Under the pieces are notes generated by a model, which saw only the letters and a list, made by a program, of their open reading frames with translations, searched no databases and was not told the origin of the DNA. Of a stretch of 64,000 nucleotides of DNA, positions 24,958-35,469 are shown piece by piece (position 1 is the stretch's first letter; each line of letters opens with the position of its first letter). A program made the translations under genes and the position numbers. Source of the DNA: Amoebidium appalachense (taxonomy: Eukaryota > Ichthyosporea); the NCBI GenBank assembly GCA_963693365.1, contig CAVNZM010000013.1, positions 1 through 64,000 of the forward strand, in the 5' to 3' direction.

Positions 24958-25832
24958 TACAGGCGCCTAGCAAAATCTGCAAACGACCCCGATGCAACGT
25001 GTACTATGACGTCGTTCCGTCTGCTTTGGATCCAAATCTCCTCGACGGGGGGCTGTGGGTCGCGGTGCCTGTCGCGGAGGCGGGTGACCTCACCGCGTAG
25101 CCATGCATGGATTGGCGGGGGCCCGGGAAGATCAGGCCGCTCGAGCAGGGCCTGTAGGCGGTCGATGTTTGCGTGGATCTCTTGGCGAAAGCGTGTCCCC
25201 TGGGAGCACAGACTGGAGAACTCGTCGACAAGCCGCGTAAGCGTGATGTGCGCGTCTATGGCCGCATTGGAATACAAGCCCGTACTCTCCAGGGACCGTA
25301 GCTGCTCCTCGATGCGGGCAACGATGTCGCCAAGCATGCGGTCGACCATGACCATGGCATCATGTTCGATGGTCGCGGCCATCTTCGTGCGCGTGAGGTT
25401 GTCGGTTCGCATGCGGACGCCCAGGGCGAACCTAAACCCGGTGCGCTGGTCTAGCCGGTAGATCTCGTTCGCGCTGAACGGCGTGTTCGCAAAGGGGTCG
25501 CGGAGGTTGCCGGTGCGGCCGATGTACTCGGCGAGGGTGTCGGGGTCGCAGCCGTAGGTGTGCCCCGCACGTTGGTACCTGAAGCAGTCGGGACCGGGGG
25601 GCTCGAGGGTGAATGGATCGGTCTCGTTTGTGAGGTCGCGCGACGCCCTGGCCCTCAGCACCCTCACGAGCAGGAAGAACCGCGCAAAGAGCGTGCGAAG
25701 TGCGGGCGTGGCCATGATGCAATCGACCACGACCCGTAGACCCTTGGTCACGGGCAGGGTGTGGCCGCCATAGCGTTTGGAGAGGAAGCACAGCACCTCC
25801 TTTGGAGTGGCCAACAGCTTGGGCTCCAGCAT
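24957..25832 (-). CDS. U-box/modified RING-like protein
   Basis: From the ATG at 25832 (upstream non-ATG extension to 25874) the product is 291 residues. Around residues 70-130 it has a DPFTLEPPG start, a HTYGCDPDTLAEYIGRTG centre and a LRDPFANTPFSANEI end. This resembles the metal-free U-box/RING fold seen in several giant-virus proteins. The second half is helical with a coiled-coil tendency. U-boxes recruit ubiquitin-conjugating enzymes, but activity here is unproven. Confidence 0.5.
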   Translation of the reverse strand: MLEPKLLATPKEVLCFLSKRYGGHTLPVTKGLRVVVDCIMATPALRTLFARFFLLVRVLRARASRDLTNETDPFTLEPPGPDCFRYQRAGHTYGCDPDTLAEYIGRTGNLRDPFANTPFSANEIYRLDQRTGFRFALGVRMRTDNLTRTKMAATIEHDAMVMVDRMLGDIVARIEEQLRSLESTGLYSNAAIDAHITLTRLVDEFSSLCSQGTRFRQEIHANIDRLQALLERPDLPGPPPIHAWLRGEVTRLRDRHRDPQPPVEEIWIQSRRNDVIVHVASGSFADFARRL

Positions 25833-25854
25833 ACGTTGTATCGCGAAAAGGTTG

Positions 25855-26085
25855 TCACAGCCGCGATCCGACAAACACGTCTATGTCGTTGCGCGAGAAC
25901 GGGCGCCCGGAGTACTTGCGGAACACCGCGGCCGTCAGCCGACGCGTGGTGGTGGGATCCACGCGCGAACGCGCCCTGTACTTGCGCATGACCGCGTTGA
26001 AGACGCGTTGCAGGTTTCTGTTCCCCGTGAGACGCAGGAGCCCGAAGCGGCGCAAGCGCCTTCTACCTTCGGGGTTGCGTGCCAT
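25855..26085 (-). CDS. Small basic protein, 76 residues
   Basis: Starts MARNPEGRRRLRRFG at 26085. It is arginine-rich in the first half and then helical (RRLTAAVFRKYSGRPFSRND). It overlaps the end of the large integrase-like gene by 23 bases. No family is recognised; a histone-like fold was considered and not supported. Confidence 0.45.
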   Translation of the reverse strand: MARNPEGRRRLRRFGLLRLTGNRNLQRVFNAVMRKYRARSRVDPTTTRRLTAAVFRKYSGRPFSRNDIDVFVGSRL

Positions 26086-29000
26086 CTTGCTGTCTGTCGC
26101 GTACATTCCGTCGCCTCTCGTTCCTCTGTGACGGGTATGGCTCGTGCCTTGGTGGCGGGGGGCGGCCCCGCTCGACGTGCAAGTAGTCGTTGTGCGAGTC
26201 TGAAGTCCGCCATTGGTCGCGGGCCGCCTCCGCGGAACCGGAAGCGGTCGGGCGCGCTTGGATGTGCCTTTGCACCCTGCCCGCGGGCGAGACGTGTCTT
26301 GCCGCATACTGCTCCGGCGCGTTGAGTCGTGGGCGCGGCGATGGCGGCGGCCCACCGGCGGACGGGTAAGTGCGCGCGAGTGGGTGCGTAGGTGGCGCGG
26401 GCACGTAGCGTGCCTGCGGCTGTTGGTACGAGCCATATGCGGGGGTGAACGAGTACGGGACCTGTACCTGCTGTGTCTGACCGTATGCAAACGGGTGTGG
26501 CGGCCGTGGGGTGTTTGTGAACGGCTGTGGGCTAGTGATGTATCCGTACGGCGGAAGCGAGGCCCGTTGGTTTTGGTATGGGGCGGGGGTGGGGGCGGCG
26601 ATCTGTGGGCGCACCACCGACGCTGATTTGCGGTGTGCCGTGTCACGGGGCGGCGTCGGTGGGCGCTGGGCACCCACACCGGCCCGATCAAGCGGGGGCA
26701 CGGGTGTGTTGTCGACCTGCATGGGCGCTGACTGGACAGGGGGTGGCGAGGGCGGCGGACTGATCACCCGGGCGTCGGGGGTTTCCTGAAGTCGCGGAGG
26801 GGCGGCGGCGGTTGCCGGTTCGGCGACTGGGGTTTTCTTCTTGGCCTTCTTCTCGGGTTTTTTGTAAGGGGTCCTGTTGGCATACAGGGCCGCGAATATT
26901 TCATGGAAGGGTTCTGCTGCCTGGGCATTGCGCAGAGGACCGCGCAGCCTCTCGAGCTCCTCCTCCGTGTTCAAGCTTTGGACGTAGGAGTTTCGGACTT
27001 CGGCGTTGAGCACGTCGAGCATACGCTTGGACACGACACCCGCGCGTTCCATTGTCGCCGCGTCCGCGGAGACCTGCTCGGGCACGGCTTGGCCAGCGAT
27101 GTCCTTCTGGGGCCGCTTCTTGCGCGGCCGCAGCGTGGGCACGAGCGCGTACCTCTTCCAGTTTGAGCCCAAGTAGTCCCAACGGGCGTCGTTGCTGCCG
27201 GTCGGACACAAGCGTTCGAAGGCGGCAGCCAGCTGGTTGTCGGCGACGGCAAGGGCGGCCAGCATGGCCGGGCGTGCAATGGGCTTCGGGCGGTAGACAA
27301 CCCCCCCGACCCTCACGGACGCTGTGGCGTTTGCCTGCATGCTGTCGCGCATGCGGCGCAGCTGGTGCAGAGGCCACCCGGGCTTGGGCCATTCGAGGGG
27401 TCGCTCATGGGGATTGACGAGCTTGCGGACACGTGTGAAAACAGTGCCGTCCGGTGCGAAGTGGCCCAGCCTGTCGACGCGGATGTTCGAGTTCTTTGTG
27501 ATGTTGACAGACAGGCCGTACCCGCATTTCTTCATCCAGTTTACGACGTGCTGGGGGTTCCTTGTAAGGGCTGCACACGCCTCCTTCATCAGCATGCGCA
27601 GGTGCATGTAAGATTTTGGGTAGCGTTTGCGCACGTAGTGCTTGACGAAGCCAATGGCAAGCTCGGCGACGTTGAACTTCGAGTTGTACGGGGGCAGCCA
27701 CTGGACGCGCCACCTCTTCCGCAGCGACAGCCTGGTAACCTGGTCCAGAAACGCCTCTGCATTGTGCTGGGGGGCGTTGTCCATGCACAGAATGGCGTCG
27801 TCGGTGGCGGGGTCGCGCCCCAGCACGTGCTCGAGGAACAGATAGAAGGCGCGGCCGTCGAACGAGTCGGGGACGAGCGTCTTGGCGTCGATGTCGGCCT
27901 TGGGCTCGGCGCCGCCGGGCGCCAGGTGCCTGTAGTTGTAGAGGTAGTCGTTGATCGGACGCGGGCTGAGAATCATGCACTTGACCAGGCCGGTGAGGTT
28001 GCCCGCGGCGTTCTCGTACGGAAACCCGACGGCGATGACCAGCTTGGTGCCGATCCCGGTCAGCTTGGTCTGGGGGGCGGGGTGGTGGCCACCGCGGCGG
28101 CCCCAGACCATGCCGGGGGTCTCGTCGAGGTAGAGCGAGGACTCGTCGATGAAGACGAGGTTCTTGCGGTGGTTCTGGAGGAACGGAAGGCGTTCGACTT
28201 CGAAGAACTGGGTGGCGGCAGCGATGGACCGTACAAAGGTGTTGGTGGGGGCCTGTTCGGCACGCTTGTAGGACAGGCCCATCTTTCGGCGCCACTTGTT
28301 CAGCGTGGACACGGACACGGACAATTTTGCGTCCGGGTACAGGCGGTTGTAGACCTCGAGGAGCTTCTCGCTCGAGACGCTCGGGACCTTTGTGGTGACC
28401 TGGTAGAGGGCGATCTTCTGCTCCTCTGTCAGCTTCTGGGTGCGCTGGTGGAGCTCGGAGATGTTCACGCCCTGGCGCGAGGTGTACTGCCCCTTGATGG
28501 CGCGCTCGATGTACCTGCGCGCGGTCTGCGGCGAGATCTTCATGACGCGGGCGATCTTGGCGGCCTTCTCGCCGCGCAGGTAGGCCAGCAGCACGCCGTC
28601 GCGCACGTCCTGGTCGTAGGCCTTCCCCCTCACCACCCTGCCGACAGTGGGGTTGACCTGGTGGATGGCACGCGCGCGCACCACGCCCGGGGTGGTTGCG
28701 GCATCCGCCGGGTACCAGATCGCTTCGGGGCCATCGCGTAGCAGCAGCAGGCTGGCGCCGGTGTCAGTCAGCATCCACAGCGCCCCGGTGGGGCTGTCGG
28801 GAGGGTCCATGTCGCAGCGGCGGTCGGCGTGCAGGGTGAGGACCCAGTGGTCCTCCGATGTCCTGATGTTACGGTTGGGGACGGGCTCGAAGATGACGGT
28901 GCGGATTGGCGACGGGGCGTCGGTGGACGGGGCGTTGACTATGAATGGGGTCTCGGGGTTTAGAAGGGCTTCGAACTTCTGCAGCTCGAGCAGGTAGAAG

Positions 29001-30576
29001 CCCAGGGGCGCGGGCGGGGGTGATGGAGCTGGTGCTGCGGCAAGATGGTACACCCCCACAAACGAGGCCGAGCTCTTGACGATGCGCGGTTTCTCGTTTG
29101 GGCGGGCGATGTGGAGGGCCACCAGCATGAGTTGGGGGACGTAGCGGTCCATGCGCACGACCAGGTACGCCAGCGGACGGAAGCGGAGCTCCCTGAGCTC
29201 AGGCGACACGTAAACGAGCCCGCACACGGAGTCGGTGATGTCCGTGGTTGTATTAGGTGCGACCGCGGCGCGGCCACGCACGGCACCGGCGGCTGGTTTC
29301 CCTGCCGCCTGCAATGGAGCGAGGGCGGGCCCCAGGACCCTCGTGAAGTCCGTGACCGCCCTGCTGGCGACCGACGGCGCCAACCCCAAGCTTTTCGCGG
29401 CCGACTCGAAGTCTCTGGCCTTGTCCCTGTCCGAGTACTCAGCGCGGCGGAGGGTGCGGGCTGGCTCGCGGAGGACCGATTCACGCGACGCGGCGAGGTC
29501 GTCGTCGACGGCGTTCTCTGTGCGGGCTCTCCTGAAGTCCATGAACACTTTGACGGCTTCGCCTTTGGACTCGAGGGGGGGCGTTCGAGCTCCCTGCCGT
29601 CGGCGAGGCTCTCCAGCAGGGGCCTGATGCCGGCGTTGTGGGGCTTTTCGGCGAGGGCCAACGCGACCTTCTGCGTGTGCGCCATCAGGGCGTCCTTGCT
29701 CCATGCCTTGGAGATGCGGCCGTCGCGGACGGCCTTCGCGAGCTCCTTTGCCATCTTCGCGCGCTCCTGGATCAGCGTGTGGATCGCGTGCTTGTACGCA
29801 AAGTTCCGTTCGGTGACGCTGTCGCCGACTGGCTCCTCGTACTCGGGCAGCGGCAGTCCGGGGGCGATGATGGCAAGCGAGTTGACCATGTTCCGCTCAC
29901 CGGCCTCCTCGTTGTCGTCGTCGTCGTCGTCCAGGATTCCAAGAGCAGTCGTATCCACGCCCGGTCGCCCTGTCTCTTCTTTCAGGAACTTCTTGACCTT
30001 GTCTGCATGGGCCTTCTCGGCGTCGGCGATGTACCGGTACACTGTCCTGATGCGCTCGGGGTGATCGGGCTGATGCGGCTCTGGGAGTTGATGTAGGGGT
30101 TTAAGCTTGGGGGGCAGGACCGTGCCTCTTTCGTTCTTCCGCGCTGGCCCGCGGGCGACTTCCCTGAAGAGGTCCTGCCCGCGGGAGTCCGTGACGCCGT
30201 CAAGCTTGACGTAGCCCGCCGACGCGGTTCTCGAGTACACCTTGCCCATGAGGCTCCTGTGCATCTTGAAGTGCGGCGTGTCCGCCGCCACGTCGGCGTT
30301 AGGCCGGGTCTCCACGAACCGCTCCCACCACGTCTCGTGCGTGCGTGCGCGTGGTTCGGTGGGCGGGTCTTCGAACATGGGATCGCGGATGCGGAAGCGG
30401 GTGTGCGAGGACTGCTGGTCCGTGGACACAGACTGCTCGATGGCGTCTTTGGACACCGGGGAGTCGACCCGGGGGTCTATGCGAAAACGGGATGGGTCTT
30501 CGGCACATGGCCACGCGTCGGCCACGACTTTATTGTGGTTGTATCGGTCTACGACAATATAGCCAGGCCTGCTCAT
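26063..30576 (-). CDS. Giant protein with embedded IS630/Tc1-type DDE integrase
   Basis: The gene starts MSRPGYIVVDRYNHNKV at 30576 and ends at 26063, about 1,500 residues if read as one unit. The first about 330 residues use one frame, the rest another. The switch lies at a seven-base G/C run (29575-29581). The middle has a helix-turn-helix region (about 28620-28480), a second HTH with NKWRRKMG, then a DDE domain. Its first D is in LVFIDESSLYLDE, its second D in ILCMDNAPQHN and its E in PPYNSKFNVAELAIGFVKHY, the IS630/Tc1-mariner order with all acids present. The C-terminus is a long P/Q/Y-rich low-complexity tail ending in basic residues. It probably acts as an integrase or a domesticated DNA-binding virion protein. 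PCNA lies 20 bases upstream on the same strand. Confidence 0.6.
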
Positions 30577-30596
30577 GCCACAGGCATGGATAATTC

Positions 30597-31382
30597 TTAC
30601 ATCTGGCACAGGTGGTATGCGAGGACGCCCAAATCGCTGACGATATATTCGAATCTGATGGGTTTGTTGTTTGCCACGTGTATCCTGACCGTACTGTTGA
30701 CACAAGCACCCTTGCAGAACGCGGCCAGATATTTGACCATGTACTTGGCCTTCACCTTCTCGTCGTGCGCCTTGACGAAGACCACGCCAGACGACTTGCA
30801 TCGTCTGATTTTCAGGGTGTCCTGGCTGCGCTCGGGTATGTCGATGCGACACTTGCCGAGCGCACCTACCGCACGCAGCCTCATGCAGCCATCGGATACG
30901 CTGATGCACACGACGTTCGAGACGGACTGGATGTCGCGCAGGTACCTCGCGAGTTCGTGAGCCTGGATGTCGAAGACACAGTCGTAGTCGAGCGACGGCG
31001 TCACCAACAGTGGCCTCTCCTCCTTTATCAGGGTCATGGTGTAGGTAATTGCACTCGCGTCGTCTGTCGTCTCCATCTTCACCTTGAGGCCATTGTCCTC
31101 CGAGCAGAAGGAAATGCTGTTAAACTTGTGAGCGGCTGCGTTCTTGACGATCTTGTAGAGATTCTGAATCTCGAACGTGGCTCGGAACTCCTCCGCGACG
31201 TCGAATATCTCAAAGCGGTCCGCGGGGAAGTGCATGTGGACAAATGCCTTCTTCGCGTTGTCGACGGCCGGAAGGACCAGTCCGTCTTTTGGGCTGAAGA
31301 CGACGGTGACCTCGCCCAGTATGTCCTTGATGCTGTCGACTGCGCATTTGAACGTGTTCACCTGGACGGTCTTGACGAGCAT
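30597..31382 (-). CDS. PCNA, DNA polymerase sliding clamp
   Basis: The 261-residue length and sequence fit eukaryotic PCNA: KAFVHMHFPADRFEIF, then a DNGLKVKMETTDDASAITYT type strand and LLVTPSLDYDCVFDI. The C-terminal PIRFEYIVSDLGVLAYHLCQM matches the usual 'P...eY.i.d.G.l.fYLaPKi' end without the PKI. It would encircle DNA and tether polymerase and ligase. A strong TATA box precedes the gene, and the giant DDE gene follows after 20 bases. It is intact. Confidence 0.9.
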   Translation of the reverse strand: MLVKTVQVNTFKCAVDSIKDILGEVTVVFSPKDGLVLPAVDNAKKAFVHMHFPADRFEIFDVAEEFRATFEIQNLYKIVKNAAAHKFNSISFCSEDNGLKVKMETTDDASAITYTMTLIKEERPLLVTPSLDYDCVFDIQAHELARYLRDIQSVSNVVCISVSDGCMRLRAVGALGKCRIDIPERSQDTLKIRRCKSSGVVFVKAHDEKVKAKYMVKYLAAFCKGACVNSTVRIHVANNKPIRFEYIVSDLGVLAYHLCQM

Positions 31383-31414
31383 TGTGGTCTGGCGTGAAAT
31401 GTGGATTGACGGGG

Positions 31415-31423
31415 CTTTTTATA
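31415..31423 (-). promoter_or_regulatory. TATA box of PCNA
   Basis: Minus-strand TATAAAAAG starts 41 bases before the ATG at 31382. Confidence 0.65.
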
Positions 31424-31464
31424 CCTTGGCTTGCCGCGGTCGGGCTTTTTTCTATACACCCCGT

Positions 31465-32446
31465 ATGAACTCCGGGACGATTGACCGATCACTGATCTAC
31501 ATGGCCCTCCTGGCTGCGGGGGTGTACTACTTCACCAAGCCGACATACGGCGGCTGCGGTTCCTTGGAGTACGAGGATGATTCGCACCACCACCACCACA
31601 CCGAGGACTGGGCGAACGGACCCTTCGATGAGGATACCGCGCTTGCAGACGTGGACGGGCTGGCATCCGAGACCTATGAACCCGAGGATACGGCCCTGGC
31701 CTATGGCAACCAGGGCATGGTCGACGACGACGACGACTACGCGCTAGCATACGACGACGACGTGCTCGCGGACTTTGGGTACGCACGGGCTGGCTACGAC
31801 GATGACGCGCTCGGCCATGATGACCACTATGCCACCGCAGACTTCTACGACTTCGCCATGGCGGACTCCGCGCCCGTCCCCGCCCCCGCGCCCGCCCGCC
31901 CCGCGGCGGCGCAACAGCAAACCGCGCCGCCGCCTGCCGCGCCCGCGCCCAATGCGCCCACGGTTGTCAACGCGGGGGGGGCAGCAGGTGGTGGTGCCGG
32001 GTCCAGCGCCGGCGCAAAAGGCACTGCCGCCGACGTCGGTGGTGCCATCGGGCACACCCAGCGGGCTAATCGGAGCGGCGACGAGGCCCAGCGTGCATCC
32101 CATGCTCACGCACAGCGTGCACACGGTGGGGCCGGACGTCAGCAACAACACAATGGACGCCATATCCAAGATCCAGGGCACGGGGTTGTTCCAGGGGAGC
32201 GAGATGAAGCCGCGGGCACGCAGCAGCGTGGCCAAGCTGTCCGCACAGGAGGTGTTGGCGGCAACCAGCCGGCCGCGCAACGTGGCGGCCCCCGCCGTGT
32301 ACAAGAAGAACGGCAACCTGCAGATCCGACCGGACCCCACGATCCACAGCGCGGGCATGGACAACCTGCCGGCAATCAGCGGGTTCCGGGACATCAGCAA
32401 GCGCGAGGAGTTCTCGGAGTCGCTGGCCGCGACGCTGTTGGGGTAG
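31465..32446 (+). CDS. Membrane-anchored acidic virion-like protein, frame broken
   Basis: Starts MNSGTIDRSLIYMALL at 31465 with an N-terminal membrane span (about 10-24). An acidic region with repeated D-D-D and E-P-E-D-T-A-L-A-Y units follows, then a P/A-rich linker. The first frame keeps going after a G8 run (31974-31981) but becomes typical noise (Q/R/H/G-rich). The neighbouring frame after the run reads as a normal conserved-looking tail (NNTMDAISKIQGTGLFQGSE ... RDISKREEFSESLAATLLG) ending at 32446. The gene therefore needs a one-base change at the run. About 326 residues in total. Probably structural. Confidence 0.55.
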
Positions 32447-32529
32447 ACACGGACACGCACGGAGTGCACGAACAGTAAACGCTACACAACCACAGTAAAT
32501 GGCTTTATTGGGCGGTGTAATCCAATGAT

Positions 32530-33825
32530 CTAAGGGAGAACAACTACGGGCCAGTTTTCTGTCTCCGCCAGTTCGTTCCACGCATCCATAATTACGCGGA
32601 ATCCTGCATAGTTGTTGGCGAGCTGCTCTTGGTTGCCCGACCTCCCGCCGATGCGGATGTATTGGGCATGCCTCCGAATCAAGCACTTGAACTCGGTCTC
32701 GAAGTCGCGGGCCTGTGCCTTGTCTTGAGCAGGGAGGGCAAGCAGCACGTTGGCTAGAATCTTGTCCCTGCACTTTTCCTTCTTGTAGCGCTTAGCTATA
32801 CCGTCCTGTCCCGTCATGCCGAACATCAGCGTGCCGTCGCAGTTGTCAATAAAGTACATACACGGTCCAGCACGGGCCTTGTCGGTCAATTCCTCATTGA
32901 GCTCTCGCACCAAATAGAAACGGGAGTCCAAGCGCGACAGCAGGGCTTGGGACTCCTTGTTCTGCTCGTGGACTAGCACCATGGTCTTGCGCTTCGCCTC
33001 CTCCTTGCGCTCGTACTCCTCCGCCCGCACCCTTGCCTCATCCGTTCGCAGCACGACAGCGAGGAGTTCGGGGTTGCCGGTGATGACCACCTGCCTCTGG
33101 AGCATCAGCGCCTGCTGCACCAGTTCGATGGCTCTCTCGGCTGTGTGGCCCCCGTTGCTCTTCAGCATCCAATACTTGATGTCTGTATCGGAGAGCACGC
33201 GCTTCTCTCTCTTGCCGGCCACTTCCCCCGTGCCTTCTGCAGCTCGCTTGGGCCTTGTCTGGACCACGGCCACAGATTCCGTGCCCGCGGCGCTGTCGGT
33301 TTCGCGCAGCACGTCGGCCACCGCGCCGTGGTCGCCGGAGAGCGCCTTGCCTTCGATGGCAAGCCACTTGGCATGGTACTGGGGGCTGATGTGCTGTGCG
33401 AATGCGACTGCCACGTCAACATAGACCCAGGTACCGCGGAGTCGCTCGCAGTCTTTCCCCTTGTAGTTTATGCGAGCCGAATCGACAACCGACCAATCAG
33501 AGGAGTCCTGGACAATCCCAGGACTCGCTGCAGGACTCCTTTTCTTCTCGATTTCATTTAAGAGTGCGTGTGTGCCATCTAGCCGAAACCAATCGCTCCA
33601 CGTCTTCCCGCTGGATTTAGCAATGTAGGTGACATTCACCCAAAGCTCTCCTCCGTTACGCACTTCCCCATAGGTGAGGACTTTACCCTCGTCGTCGTTT
33701 ATCGGCGTCACCTCCCCCTCCTCCAGCACCTGCCCGTTGCGCATCACCACGCGGGCCCGGGAGGACTGCGGAGCGGGGGATGCAATCGTGTTGTACGCTG
33801 GTGGCTGCATTGCGAGAGTGGCCAT
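32530..33825 (-). CDS. KilA-N protein with GIY-YIG-like C-terminal domain
   Basis: About 431 residues from the ATG at 33825. Residues about 60-150 fit KilA-N: ELWVNVTYIAKSSGK, DWFRLDGTHALLNEI and GTWVYVDVAVAFAQHISPQY. A helical linker follows. The C-terminal part (about 325-395) has CMYFIDNCDGTLMFGMTG and RYKKEKCRD, which resembles the GIY-YIG/T5orf172 nuclease pattern often joined to KilA-N/Bro domains. KilA-N binds DNA. Such genes are common in large DNA viruses and act as regulators. TATA at 33863-33870. Confidence 0.72.
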   Translation of the reverse strand: MATLAMQPPAYNTIASPAPQSSRARVVMRNGQVLEEGEVTPINDDEGKVLTYGEVRNGGELWVNVTYIAKSSGKTWSDWFRLDGTHALLNEIEKKRSPAASPGIVQDSSDWSVVDSARINYKGKDCERLRGTWVYVDVAVAFAQHISPQYHAKWLAIEGKALSGDHGAVADVLRETDSAAGTESVAVVQTRPKRAAEGTGEVAGKREKRVLSDTDIKYWMLKSNGGHTAERAIELVQQALMLQRQVVITGNPELLAVVLRTDEARVRAEEYERKEEAKRKTMVLVHEQNKESQALLSRLDSRFYLVRELNEELTDKARAGPCMYFIDNCDGTLMFGMTGQDGIAKRYKKEKCRDKILANVLLALPAQDKAQARDFETEFKCLIRRHAQYIRIGGRSGNQEQLANNYAGFRVIMDAWNELAETENWPVVVLP

Positions 33826-33862
33826 CAATCTAGGTACAGATTTTATTTTGCGGTAGGCCCAG

Positions 33863-33870
33863 CCTTTATA
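33863..33870 (-). promoter_or_regulatory. TATA box of the KilA-N gene
   Basis: Minus-strand TATAAAGG starts 45 bases before the ATG at 33825. Confidence 0.6.
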
Positions 33871-33967
33871 CCCATGGCCTGGAAGCCGGCCTCAAGATCA
33901 ATGGAGGCCAGCCTCAAGGAATTTGAGGATGGATTCCACCCGGCCCTTCGATCACAGGGGCAGCTTC

Positions 33968-35398
33968 TTACACCCCCACGACCTTCTCGTGTACGAACGT
34001 GTACGCATGCACCCACTCCGTGTCACCCGCCCCCTCCCCGCCTACGGCCACATCCTGCCTCAGCCGCTTCGTGCGCCCGCCGAACAGCTTGCCCATGGTG
34101 GACCCCAGCTTCCTGACACTTACTGTCGCGGGGTCGCGGCCATTTCGCGCGGCCCAGGTGCGCATGAGCTCGGCCATGCCCGTGGTGGTGACGTGGGCGC
34201 CATCGGCGATGGCCATGTCCTCACAGCCATCGGCCCCGAAAGCCATATCGCGCAGGAACAGCATGACGTCGCCCATGTTTGCCTGCCGCAGCTCCTGCTT
34301 CAGCTCGGTCATCGGGGGCGGGGGCAGCACGGGGGGGACGTTGGGCAGACGCACGAGTGTGTCGTGAATGGCCTGCAGGGCCTTCGGTTGGGCGTGGTGG
34401 GCGACGAACGAGCCGAAGTAGGCAGTGTCGCCGATCCTCTCACCGGACACCTCCATGCAGGCGTAGCGCCTGTCACTGGCCTCGACCAACACGGGCAACG
34501 ATTCGTTCGTCAGCAGCACGTAGCGCTCGCACGAGCGAACGGTATGGGCGTCATGACCCTTCTTCTCGACCAGGTTAGTAGACTCGGTGATGTGCGACTT
34601 CATGATGTTGTTGATCTCGCGCGAGTTCCCGAACAGCACCTCGTCGACAATGACGAGCAGCTTGTTCTGGAGATGCGCGTTGAAGTGGTTCTGGATCCTG
34701 TCCTTGCGGTTCACGTAGACGGTGTGCTCTGCACCGATGACGTCGGTGAGGACCTGGAAGAACACGTTCTTGCCCGCTCCCTGGCGCGACACGAACAGCA
34801 GCGCGCTGCCGGGCTTCGCGGCGGGGAACTGAAACAGATGCCCGAGCCAGGTCAGCATGTACGCGAACAGCACCTCGTTGCCACCACACAACAGGTCGCG
34901 CGCGTGCGCGAGGAAGGGCGCGGCCAGAGACTCGCGCTCTTCCGACGGCATGTCGCTTGGGCGGTGGCGGAAGCCAGGGAACAGGTTGAAGACGTGGTAC
35001 GGGCCGGTGGTGTACCTGCGACGTCCGGTCAGGGGATCGGGGTCCGCGGGGTCGTAGACGACGCGCTCGTACACCAGGATGTCGGGGCCGTTGAGGTACT
35101 CGCGACCGGTGTACTTTGCCACACGGGCGCCGCGGTCCGAGTGGATGGTGAACTGAAACTTGCCGAGGGTGTCGACCGCGTCGCGCTTGGACACGATGCG
35201 GTGCTCGAACTGTTGGCGTTCGTCGGACCACTGCTTGAGGATGTATGCCGAGGAGCCCTTGATCCAAGCCACCACGCTGCGCAGGTAGTCGACGGCCATA
35301 CTCTCGGACCAATCGTACTGCGCGCACTCGCGCGGCACGAAGGGCACATCGTGGAGGGGGCCGCGGGTGGGGTCCTCGAAGATCGCGTAGTCGGTCAT
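33968..35398 (-). CDS. Superfamily 3 helicase 2 (DUF5906/D5-like)
   Basis: The 476-residue protein has Walker A SRQGAGKN (204-211), Walker B LLVIVDEV (247-254), motif C VLLTNES (294-300) and SDRRYACMEV (308-317). It aligns along its length with helicase 1 at 8356-9777: same length, same RSCERWVMLSNE/RSCERYVLLTNE block and similar WLGHLFQ block before Walker A. The two are ancient paralogues, now well diverged. It would act in DNA replication. It is intact, with a TATA box 43 bases upstream. Confidence 0.88.
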   Translation of the reverse strand: MTDYAIFEDPTRGPLHDVPFVPRECAQYDWSESMAVDYLRSVVAWIKGSSAYILKQWSDERQQFEHRIVSKRDAVDTLGKFQFTIHSDRGARVAKYTGREYLNGPDILVYERVVYDPADPDPLTGRRRYTTGPYHVFNLFPGFRHRPSDMPSEERESLAAPFLAHARDLLCGGNEVLFAYMLTWLGHLFQFPAAKPGSALLFVSRQGAGKNVFFQVLTDVIGAEHTVYVNRKDRIQNHFNAHLQNKLLVIVDEVLFGNSREINNIMKSHITESTNLVEKKGHDAHTVRSCERYVLLTNESLPVLVEASDRRYACMEVSGERIGDTAYFGSFVAHHAQPKALQAIHDTLVRLPNVPPVLPPPPMTELKQELRQANMGDVMLFLRDMAFGADGCEDMAIADGAHVTTTGMAELMRTWAARNGRDPATVSVRKLGSTMGKLFGGRTKRLRQDVAVGGEGAGDTEWVHAYTFVHEKVVGV

Positions 35399-35441
35399 GT
35401 TTAAGAAGGGGGCGAATGAAGATTGGTTCGGGGCACGCGGC

Positions 35442-35449
35442 TTTTATAG
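35442..35449 (-). promoter_or_regulatory. TATA box of helicase 2
   Basis: Minus-strand TATAAAAG starts about 50 bases before the ATG at 35398. Confidence 0.65.
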
Positions 35450-35469
35450 GCACGCAATGGCATGCGCAG

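Noticed and set aside
25855-26085. Small basic protein as an H4-like histone
   Set aside because: No recognisable histone-fold spacing beyond basic composition.
29575-29581. Programmed ribosomal frameshift at the C7 run
   Set aside because: No slippery-site context or stable downstream element is evident, and similar breaks occur at unrelated runs, so indel error or decay is simpler.
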